Source of the DNA: Gemmatimonadales bacterium UBA7889
GTDB lineage: Bacteria; Gemmatimonadota; Gemmatimonadetes; Longimicrobiales; Gaopeijiaceae
Assembly (NCBI GenBank): GCA_002501085.1
Contig: DLRL01000012.1
Coordinates: 27,058-34,024 of the forward strand
DNA: 6,967 nt
Direction of reading: 5' to 3'
Numbering within the stretch: position 1 is the stretch's first letter; every line of letters begins with the position of its first letter. The position numbers were made by a program, and so were the translations under genes. The notes beneath the pieces are model-generated. The model had not been told where the DNA came from, made no database searches, and saw only the letters and a program-made list of their open reading frames with translations. Below are positions 1 through 5,367 of this stretch, in pieces.

Positions 1-771
1 CGCTGTTTCAATACGATCGGCGAAGAAGCTGAAAGGATGCAGAATATTCTTCGAGAGAGAAATATTCTTGTCAGCTCCATCCGTGACATGACAAAACATG
101 CTATCGCACAGCATTCCTTCACGATAATGCTTTCTCTGATCGGAGGCATGGATATTCATGCGGAAAGACAGAGACAACATGTATGGGGAAGAACCACTAC
201 AGATGTAGTACGAGATAAGAATCTTGATGTGGAGTTTCAGGACCTGACTTTGCTTGTTGTGGGATTGGGGAGTCTCGGTACAGAAGTGGGAAGACTCGCA
301 CATCTTTTGGGTATGAGAGTAATCGCAACACGAAATACCAGTCGTTCTGGGCCGGATTTTGTAGATTATGTCGGCTTGTCAGATGAGATGTTTGATCTAG
401 CAAACCAAGCAGATATAGTGTTTGCCGCGGTGCCGCCGACACCGGCTACACTTGGATTATTTGATATGAAATTTTTCGAGGCCATGAAAGAGTCGGCGTA
501 TTTTGTCAGTATAGCCCGTCTTGGAGTTGTCAACTGGGAAGATCTTAAGATGGCACTCAAATCAGAAAAGATTGCTGGCTTCGGGACTGATGACCTGCCT
601 CAAGATGACTTTGAACTATGGGATCTTCCACGAGTAATCATGACCCCACATGTATCGGATTATTCTCCTCGTTACAGGGATAATCAGTACGTGTTTTACC
701 GCGAGAATTTGAGGCGCTATATGGCCGGAGAAAAATTGCTTAATCTGATCGATATCCAACGTGGGTACTAG
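1..771 (+). CDS. D-2-hydroxyacid dehydrogenase, NAD-binding and C-terminal part (5' end off window)
   Basis: The reading frame is open from base 1, so the ATG at 37 is probably internal and the true start lies to the left. The family interconverts D-2-hydroxy acids and 2-oxo acids (for example glyoxylate/hydroxypyruvate) with NAD(P)H in the cytoplasm. Visible are the Rossmann motif GLGSLG (bases 262-279), the catalytic Arg in SIARLGVVN (codon 517-519) and the catalytic His in MTPHVS (codon 649-651). The end, ENLRRYMAGEKLLNLIDIQRGY-like and closing in RGY, is typical of the family, so the 3' end is intact. The N-terminal half of the substrate domain is not in the window. Oddity: the conserved catalytic Glu of the usual D-V-F-x-x-E-P stretch is missing; the region reads TDDLPQDDFELW and seems about four residues shorter. 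GC is visibly lower than in the genes to the right. Family assignment is firm; the substrate cannot be read from sequence. Confidence 0.9.
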   Translation, partial: RCFNTIGEEAERMQNILRERNILVSSIRDMTKHAIAQHSFTIMLSLIGGMDIHAERQRQHVWGRTTTDVVRDKNLDVEFQDLTLLVVGLGSLGTEVGRLAHLLGMRVIATRNTSRSGPDFVDYVGLSDEMFDLANQADIVFAAVPPTPATLGLFDMKFFEAMKESAYFVSIARLGVVNWEDLKMALKSEKIAGFGTDDLPQDDFELWDLPRVIMTPHVSDYSPRYRDNQYVFYRENLRRYMAGEKLLNLIDIQRGY

Positions 772-853
772 TATTTTCAATACCGACGATATTCAGGATT
801 CCATAGATCCTGAAATCAAGTGGGATGAGTTTCCAGCAGAGCCAAGGATGTGA
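761..853 (+). CDS. Possible 30-codon ORF overlapping the dehydrogenase end
   Basis: A GTG at 761 lies inside the last codons of the dehydrogenase and opens a second frame to TGA at 851-853. The peptide is acidic (FNTDDIQDSIDPEIKWDEF) and looks protein-like rather than random, with the 8-bp hairpin of this spacer inside it. There is no clear Shine-Dalgarno site before the GTG. It could be a tiny translationally coupled gene, a remnant of a decayed neighbour, or chance. I do not recognise it. Confidence 0.15.
   Translation: MGTSIFNTDDIQDSIDPEIKWDEFPAEPRM
792..814 (+). terminator. 8-bp hairpin in the spacer after the dehydrogenase
   Basis: TTCAGGAT (792-799) and ATCCTGAA (807-814) are perfect inverted repeats around a 7-base loop, starting 20 bases after the dehydrogenase stop. 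No run of T follows, so intrinsic termination is uncertain; it could instead stabilise the 3' end of the mRNA. The arms share the 7-mer TCAGGAT/ATCCTGA with the palindrome at 1712-1729. Confidence 0.35.
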
Positions 854-864
854 GTATCATGAAC

Positions 865-869
865 AGGAG
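865..869 (+). promoter_or_regulatory. AGGAG, possible ribosome binding site upstream of the TPR gene
   Basis: AGGAG lies 17 bases before the ATG at 887, longer than ideal. An in-frame TGA at 860-862 and the lack of other start codons leave ATG 887 as the earliest possible start. An 8-codon frame (ATG 859 to TAG 883-885) covers this site and ends just before the ATG. The spacing bases include the palindrome GCTAGCTAGC (877-886). I see no convincing -35/-10 pair in 772-886. Confidence 0.3.
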
Positions 870-886
870 TACTAACGCTAGCTAGC

Positions 887-970
887 ATGATACATATAAG
901 AATCCTCAGTTTATCGATGTTTCTCGCTCTCTGCGCAGCCAACGACTCTATGCCGGTGCTGGCTCAGGCT
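887..970 (+). other. Signal peptide of the TPR protein
   Basis: Residues 1-28: basic start, a hydrophobic stretch of about 13 residues, and a small-x-small site (AQA) before PLS. There is no lipobox cysteine in cleavage position (the Cys at residue 16 is followed by AANDS and lies inside or just after the core). This points to signal peptidase I cleavage and export to the periplasm or outside. Confidence 0.7.
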
Positions 971-1705
971 CCACTTAGTGTACAAGACGTCAAACCTCTA
1001 GTCCCGACCGCCTTAGCCACAGGAGATTCGCTCTTCTTCTCGATGGAGCCACTTGCTTCGTTTAGACGTCTCGAAGCACGGGTGGACATAGCCCCAAGTG
1101 ACTACGAAGCTCGTTGGAGAGCCGCACGCGCTGCTCTTATTCTTGGAGTTATAGAAGAAGACAGGGAACGAACAGGTCGTTGGCTTAGAATTGCTGTCCA
1201 GCATGCTTCGGAAGCACGGGCCTTGCGACCTGATAATGTAGATGCAATAGCATGGTTGGCAGCAGCGAAGGGACGGCTAGCCCAAGACATCGCAGGGGTC
1301 GGAGAACAAGTCCGACTGGCAAAGGAGGTGTGGGCCTTGACCCAAGAGGCTCTGGCAATCGACGGTAACCATGCATTAACTAACAGTGTCTTCGGTAAAC
1401 TCAATCAAGAAGTTCGAAGCCTATCAGGCTTCGAACGCTTCATCGCACGAACTTTCATGGGCGGTGGGGACGCAATGAAGTCCAGTTCCTGGGAAGCTGC
1501 TGAAGAACACATCCTCAGAGCGCTTGAGAGTGAACCAGGTACTGTACTCTTCTACAAAGACCTGGGAGACACCTACCGTCTTCAGGACAAACTAGACCTG
1601 GCGCGGACTACATATCAGGAAGGTCTGGCAGCACCAGACCTGTACCCTTCGGATCCTATGTGGAAAGAGCAAATGATCGACAGGATAAAGCAACTCGGTC
1701 GTTAG
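887..1705 (+). CDS. Secreted TPR-repeat protein
   Basis: This 272-residue protein begins with a Sec-type signal: a short basic N-terminus (MIHIR), a hydrophobic core (ILSLSMFLALCAA) and a likely AQA|PLS cleavage after residue 28. The mature part is all-helical and shows degenerate tetratricopeptide repeats. One lies near residues 72-117 (YEARWRAARAALILG then ASEARALRPDN), one near 118-160 (AIAWLAAAKGRLA then EALAIDGNH) and one near 200-250 (SWEAAEEHILRALESEPG, then YKDLGDTYRLQDKLDLARTT). Spacing and wording resemble bacterial proteins related to the RMDN-type TPR family. TPRs bind other proteins, so a periplasmic or cell-envelope scaffold role is a reasonable inference; no catalytic motif is visible. 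The gene follows the dehydrogenase by 115 bases on the same strand and converges with the glycosyltransferase gene. Function beyond TPR scaffolding is unknown. Confidence 0.85.
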   Translation: MIHIRILSLSMFLALCAANDSMPVLAQAPLSVQDVKPLVPTALATGDSLFFSMEPLASFRRLEARVDIAPSDYEARWRAARAALILGVIEEDRERTGRWLRIAVQHASEARALRPDNVDAIAWLAAAKGRLAQDIAGVGEQVRLAKEVWALTQEALAIDGNHALTNSVFGKLNQEVRSLSGFERFIARTFMGGGDAMKSSSWEAAEEHILRALESEPGTVLFYKDLGDTYRLQDKLDLARTTYQEGLAAPDLYPSDPMWKEQMIDRIKQLGR

Positions 1706-1711
1706 TGGTCA

Positions 1712-1729
1712 GCCTCAGGATCCTGAGGC
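1712..1729. terminator. 18-bp perfect palindrome between convergent genes
   Basis: GCCTCAGGATCCTGAGGC is a perfect palindrome. As RNA it would fold into a 7-bp GC-rich stem with a GATC loop on either strand. It starts 6 bases after the TPR stop and overlaps the TGA of the glycosyltransferase (1717-1715). The position suits a shared bidirectional terminator, but neither side carries a U-tract, so it may act with other factors or as an mRNA 3'-end stabiliser. Confidence 0.45.
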
Positions 1730-2851
1730 CTCTCTGTAGATACGCTCATGTTCCTCCACAACGAGCGGCCAATCAAATGGAGGGGGATTGCTAATACTCC
1801 ACTCACATAGCCTCACAAGTAGACCGCGATCGCAAGCAAGTTGTGTCAGAGCATCTACCATTCCCTGATCCGTATCGACCAGAAGCCCTGCTAACCCATC
1901 TGGCACGATCTCCGGTAAGCTACCAGTCCTAAACGCAACAACAGGCAGACCAACCGCACGAGCCTCTAAAGCGGAGAGTCCAAAAGCTTCCCGGGTACTG
2001 GAGAGGATAAATACATCAGAATTACGTAATACTTCCCGAACATCCTTACGGGGTATCGCTCCCAGAAATTTTGCCTCCACACCCAAGCGAGATGCCTGCC
2101 TCTCAAGGGCAGATCGACGTGGGCCATCTCCCACGAACGTGACCCTAAAGGTATGCCCATCTGGAATATTCTTCTGAGCCGCGGCCACAACTTCAAGCAA
2201 AGCTGAGCCTCTTTTTCGGTTCTTGAGACGCTGAACGGTAACCAGATCTATGCAGCTTCTTGTGGGCACCGAGACAGAGCCTCCCTCACTCCACCATCCA
2301 ATATCTACACCGTTTGCCAACACTGTTGTCGGGCGACCGAGAACCCTAGACACTCCGTCTGCGACCGTTGTGCTAACGCCAGCTACCACCTGTGGCCAGG
2401 ATCCCCATCTTGTTAGAGCGTGGGACAGCTTATAAACCCATTCATGTCCTCCCAACGTCGAATGGAATGTCACAACGAGTGGCAAGCCCAGTGAGTGTGC
2501 GGCCCAGCCACCGGCGAGAGCACCCGCCGAAGCAATCGATGCATGCACATGTACCACATCAGGTGACCACGTAACGAGATCCTCTCGAAGGCGCTTCGGA
2601 AGCAGAGGAGATATCGGTACCCCCATCATCGGGACCTTGAAAGAAGGAATCCTGACAGTCCGGAAATTTTCAGCTTGCGAGGTCGGCACTGATGGTACGC
2701 GAGCCCCTTGTTCTGAGGTACTCTCTGGCGTCATGGTCAAAATCCGAACGTCATGCCGGCGATCAGCAAGCGTACGAGCCAGATCATCGATTAGGTGCTC
2801 AACCCCCCCGAGTCTTGGAAGGTAGTATTCAGCCAACAGCGCAATCTTCAG
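1715..2851 (-). CDS. Glycosyltransferase family 4 (GT-B fold), probable CTG start
   Basis: A cytoplasmic or membrane-associated sugar transferase that moves a sugar from a nucleotide-sugar (or similar) donor onto a glycan, lipid or small-molecule acceptor. With the start proposed here it has 378 residues, normal for the family. The N-domain begins KIALLAEYYLPRLGGVE (first beta strand plus the glycine loop) and continues with DVVHVHAS and LVVTFHSTLGG. The C-domain starts near IDLVTVQRLKNRK (Arg and Lys of the donor phosphate site), then TFVGDGP, FLGAIPRKDV, and the signature E-x7-E in EAFGLSALE, followed by AVGLPVVAFRTGSLPEIV and GLLVD. The first good in-frame TTG (2836) would delete the first beta strand. 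An in-frame TAG lies just upstream of the CTG at 2851-2849, and that CTG follows GGAGG by 5 bases. ATT at 2845 is a less likely alternative. It is the last gene of the run, 25 bases after the acyltransferase. Donor and acceptor are unknown. Confidence 0.92.
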   Translation of the reverse strand: MKIALLAEYYLPRLGGVEHLIDDLARTLADRRHDVRILTMTPESTSEQGARVPSVPTSQAENFRTVRIPSFKVPMMGVPISPLLPKRLREDLVTWSPDVVHVHASIASAGALAGGWAAHSLGLPLVVTFHSTLGGHEWVYKLSHALTRWGSWPQVVAGVSTTVADGVSRVLGRPTTVLANGVDIGWWSEGGSVSVPTRSCIDLVTVQRLKNRKRGSALLEVVAAAQKNIPDGHTFRVTFVGDGPRRSALERQASRLGVEAKFLGAIPRKDVREVLRNSDVFILSSTREAFGLSALEARAVGLPVVAFRTGSLPEIVPDGLAGLLVDTDQGMVDALTQLACDRGLLVRLCEWSISNPPPFDWPLVVEEHERIYREASGS

Positions 2852-2856
2852 CTAAA

Positions 2857-2861
2857 CCTCC
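2857..2861 (-). promoter_or_regulatory. GGAGG ribosome binding site deciding the CTG start
   Basis: On the minus strand GGAGG is followed by TTTAG and then CTG AAG ATT. The 5-base spacing is ideal for the CTG, while the downstream TTG at 2836 would be 20 bases away. TAG within the spacer closes the frame upstream, so translation must begin between 2851 and 2836. Confidence 0.7.
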
Positions 2862-2876
2862 GTGGCCCGTTCACGT

Positions 2877-4013
2877 TCAACGCTCTCTCAGTGGCTTCTC
2901 GTAAATGCGCCATCGTTTGTGTGGAGCAAGTCCAAGTGACCTCAACGGTGAAACTAGTGCCTCATTTTCCTCAAGGATCCATGAGGCTTCTGCTTCTTCA
3001 GCTCCTATTTCGACGGCTCGGCGAGCTACCTCGTGCATCAGTAATGAGAAAAAGCCACGGTTCCGGTAGTCACGCCTGAGCCCTAACAGAATGATACGTC
3101 CACTGAGTACCCTCGGTAGGGTTAAGAAAAGGCGAGCCATGTTCCATGGCCACAGGCGCCCTGAGGGTATGCGGCGGAGCACGCGATTGATATCTCGAGC
3201 AACTACAACGAATCCAACCGCTTCTCCATCGACTTCAGCGATGCACGCGAACCGAGGGTGCAAGACCGAACGAAGATCCTTGGCGAGGTGCCAAAATTCC
3301 TGCCAAGAAGGTGGCACGAAGCCCCAATTATCTACCCAAGCATCACAGTACAACTTATGGAAGGTCCTGACTTCCTGTTCGAACCGGCTAAAATCCCATT
3401 CGCGAAATACCAACTTCGTCCGGGCAAGCTTCCGCTCAACCACCTTCTTCATGCGATCTGGAAAACCGAACTCCGATCCCTGGATGAGACGGTAGCCGAG
3501 TAGGTCTTTGGCGCCCACATAGCCGCTACTCTCAAGCAAGCGCTCATAGTACGGCGGCGTCCAGGGTGTCATGATCACGGCTTCGCGATCAAACCCATCT
3601 ACGAGAAGTCCACATTCGTGGTTCATGGAAGGATTTACCGGGCCTCTCGCTGTCTCGAGACCTCTTTCTCGCAACCACTGTCCGGCTCTCTCCATGAGCG
3701 CACCGGCTGCTTCCTGGTCATCCCTACACTCAAAGAAACCAAAGAAGCCAACCCGATCTCCGTGATATTCGTTGTGCCAACCATTCCGTATGGCCGCGAC
3801 CCGGCCCACAGGACAACCTTCTCGCTCCGCGATGAACAAGCCTCTCTCGGCAGACTGATAAAATGGGTTCTTTCCCCGATCTAAGACGCCGCGAACTACT
3901 GAACGGAGAGGGGGAACCCACGCAGAGCCCTCCCGAGCATGGACCTTCCAGGATACATCGACAAAGCGCGCAGTCCCGCTCCGCCCATCCATTTGCTTGA
4001 TTTGAAGAGTCAA
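2877..4013 (-). CDS. YghO-like GNAT-fold N-acyltransferase
   Basis: This 378-residue protein matches the layout of YghO-type GNAT proteins, about twice the size of a single GNAT domain. The N-terminal part (to about residue 150) contains GRVAAIRN, GFFGFFECRDDQEAAGAL and the family signature RGPVNPSMNHECGLLVDGFD (123-142), then TPWTPPYYERLLESSGY. The C-terminal GNAT-like half has AEVDGEAVGFVVVARD, then LRRDYRNRGFFSLLMHEVA (about 312-330), the position of the acyl-CoA pyrophosphate loop, although the usual R/Q-x-x-G-x-G/A is degenerate. The family presumably transfers an acyl group from acyl-CoA to an amine; the substrate is not known. The start is TTG at 4013: an in-frame stop lies seven codons upstream, and the next ATG (3992) would lose the first strand LTLQIKQM. 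No strong Shine-Dalgarno site is seen. It lies 26 bases after the oxidase gene and 25 before the glycosyltransferase, in one likely operon. Confidence 0.82.
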   Translation of the reverse strand: MTLQIKQMDGRSGTARFVDVSWKVHAREGSAWVPPLRSVVRGVLDRGKNPFYQSAERGLFIAEREGCPVGRVAAIRNGWHNEYHGDRVGFFGFFECRDDQEAAGALMERAGQWLRERGLETARGPVNPSMNHECGLLVDGFDREAVIMTPWTPPYYERLLESSGYVGAKDLLGYRLIQGSEFGFPDRMKKVVERKLARTKLVFREWDFSRFEQEVRTFHKLYCDAWVDNWGFVPPSWQEFWHLAKDLRSVLHPRFACIAEVDGEAVGFVVVARDINRVLRRIPSGRLWPWNMARLFLTLPRVLSGRIILLGLRRDYRNRGFFSLLMHEVARRAVEIGAEEAEASWILEENEALVSPLRSLGLAPHKRWRIYEKPLRER

Positions 4014-4039
4014 GTTGTCGATCTCAGTACTTCACAACG

Positions 4040-5212
4040 CTACGAAAGCGATATCGCTGACTCTAACCTCGGACTACCCCTCATCGCTGAGAACAAGGCA
4101 CGATGTGCTTCAACAATGCGTTGGCGAGCATTCTCGTCTGGCTCAAGCGACCAATTGCCTTCTTCTGAGGTGCCTCCCAAGGCAATCCCATCACTACGTG
4201 GCTGCATGTGGATGAACCCACCAGTCCCTTGAAGGCCCCCGAACGTCGCATAGTTCACCTCGGGCTGAGGTACCAGAAGCGTTAATTGCCCTTTCAGGGG
4301 TACAAGCTCGGTATCCCCGAACAAGTCATGTGACCCGAGTCCCGTGCAGTTGATAATGATCGACTCGTCGAGTGTCATAAGGTCTCTAGGAGTATCAAAT
4401 TTTCTAATCACTATCCGCCCACCGAATCGCATGACGTCACGCACCAAAGCGTCCAGATAAATGGACGGCTCGATCCGCAACGTGACACGTTGGCTTGCGT
4501 AGCGCGTCGGGAAGGGATGCTCCCCAGGTCCCAGAGCCACCGTTGGGAGCCTCAAATCGGAGGGAAGCAATGGATCTTGATCCTCCCGTGTTGAACGCTC
4601 CCTTGGAGCTGAGTCACTCAGAGCGTAACTATCAATCCATGAAATTCCGTATTCCGGTCCGGTAAGGAGCTGAAGTTGCCTGTAAGCAATCCTCGCTGCC
4701 TGCCTTAGCTGAAGGTCCCATGCAGTGGTTCGACGTTCTTGATCAACTAGGCCCGAAGTCGGAGTCCATGCAGCTAAGGACATGTTTGACGTGGTATCTG
4801 GAGGAACCGATAGTGCATAAATCGTCACTGAGAAGCCCCGACGTTGTAGCTGTCTCGCGGTCGTCAAACCAGCGACCCCACATCCGATAACAGCCACTTC
4901 GCGGACTTCACTCTCTAGTGCAAGGTCTGCAGCCATAGATCCTGTGCCCCAGGATAGCGACATACCTGATCCACCGTGTCCATAATTGTGGATCAAGGTC
5001 TTATCACCGAACCGCTCCGCTCTAAGTACAAAGCCCGATGGCCGGTGGGGTCGCAGACCCACAGTCGTGTGTATCACCCGATTCCAGGCAACGTTGAGTG
5101 AGGGGAGTAGCTTGTAAGGCGACAAAGATGATGCTGAACCCCGGAAACAGCTTCCCAGGCCAAGACCCAAGATGCCCATACCGCCAGTTTTTAGGAGTGT
5201 GCGCCGGTCCAT
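4040..5212 (-). CDS. FAD-dependent D-amino-acid-oxidase-like protein, circularly permuted, exported
   Basis: The family oxidises amines or D-amino acids to imino acids using FAD. This 390-residue protein has the family's parts in an unusual order. After an export signal (1-21), residues 48-98 carry HTTVGLRPHRP and then IHNYGHGGSGMSLSWGTGS. In ordinary D-amino acid oxidases this is the C-terminal block with the carboxylate-binding Arg (here Arg54) and the flavin-contacting HNYGHGG. The Rossmann dinucleotide motif VIGCGVAGLTTARQL (GxGxxG 110-115) comes only afterwards, then TSNMSLAAWTP (141-151), the second strand set, NCTGLGSHDLFGD (288-300), LKGQLTLL, and GIALGGTSEEGNWS (342-354). The protein ends at residue 390, where the canonical block would follow. 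The usual substrate Tyr near the Y-I-I-P segment appears to be Phe333. ATG 5212 is preceded by only a weak GTGAG. It is the first gene of a three-gene run. The alternative is a broad DAO-superfamily oxidase with another amine substrate. Confidence 0.85.
   Translation of the reverse strand: MDRRTLLKTGGMGILGLGLGSCFRGSASSLSPYKLLPSLNVAWNRVIHTTVGLRPHRPSGFVLRAERFGDKTLIHNYGHGGSGMSLSWGTGSMAADLALESEVREVAVIGCGVAGLTTARQLQRRGFSVTIYALSVPPDTTSNMSLAAWTPTSGLVDQERRTTAWDLQLRQAARIAYRQLQLLTGPEYGISWIDSYALSDSAPRERSTREDQDPLLPSDLRLPTVALGPGEHPFPTRYASQRVTLRIEPSIYLDALVRDVMRFGGRIVIRKFDTPRDLMTLDESIIINCTGLGSHDLFGDTELVPLKGQLTLLVPQPEVNYATFGGLQGTGGFIHMQPRSDGIALGGTSEEGNWSLEPDENARQRIVEAHRALFSAMRGSPRLESAISLS
5150..5212 (-). other. 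Tat-type signal with lipobox-like cysteine
   Basis: The N-terminus MDRRTLLKTGGMGILGLG has the twin arginines and LLK of a Tat motif and a moderately hydrophobic glycine-rich core. LGSC follows, with Cys22 as a candidate lipidation site. The -2 Gly is not the most common lipobox residue, so it may be a plain Tat signal. Tat export fits a protein folded around FAD in the cytoplasm before transport. Confidence 0.65.
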
Positions 5213-5264
5213 ATCAACTCACTTAGGAATATTGCAGGTGCATCTTACACGAAGATGGATAAGC

Positions 5265-5286
5265 AGGATACTAAGTCCTAGATCCT
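5265..5286 (-). promoter_or_regulatory. Hairpin next to a strong unpaired Shine-Dalgarno sequence
   Basis: On the minus strand AAAGGAGGAT (5291-5282) is an almost ideal ribosome binding site, but no ATG, GTG or TTG follows within 5-12 bases. Bases 5265-5286 fold as AGGAT/CTA against TAG/ATCCT with one bulge and a 5-base loop, pairing part of that site. It lies about 70 bases before the oxidase ATG, so it belongs to that gene's leader if transcription comes from upstream. The function is inferred only. Confidence 0.3.
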
Positions 5287-5342
5287 CCTTTCGAAGCCAT
5301 ATCACATCTCTGCGACTATCAACGCTTTGTTAATAGTTAGAT

Positions 5343-5358
5343 ACCTGCCATCGCAGGT
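5343..5358 (-). terminator. 6-bp hairpin after the aminotransferase
   Basis: ACCTGC and GCAGGT form a GC-rich 6-bp stem with a 4-base loop, 9 bases after the aminotransferase stop. No U-tract follows (ATCTAACTATT), so at best it is a weak terminator or attenuator between the two minus-strand gene groups. I see nothing else convincing in 5213-5367 and no clear promoter. Confidence 0.35.
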
Positions 5359-5367
5359 TAATAAAGA

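Noticed and set aside
877..886. GCTAGCTAGC palindrome before the TPR gene as an operator
   Set aside because: Ten bases made of a simple 4-base repeat, with no promoter elements around it; too little to call a binding site.
1102..1404. 100-codon frame on the - strand inside the TPR gene
   Set aside because: Low-complexity Ala/Ser/Arg translation mirroring a TPR coding strand; no motif.
2803..2809. Run of seven C, a possible frameshift site in the glycosyltransferase
   Set aside because: The frame and family motifs (RLGGVEHL) read continuously across it, so no error or programmed shift is needed.
2795..3884. Long open frames on the + strand opposite the glycosyltransferase and acyltransferase
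   Set aside because: They overlap clear minus-strand family members, their translations show no motifs, and they have no ribosome binding sites; they are antisense shadows.
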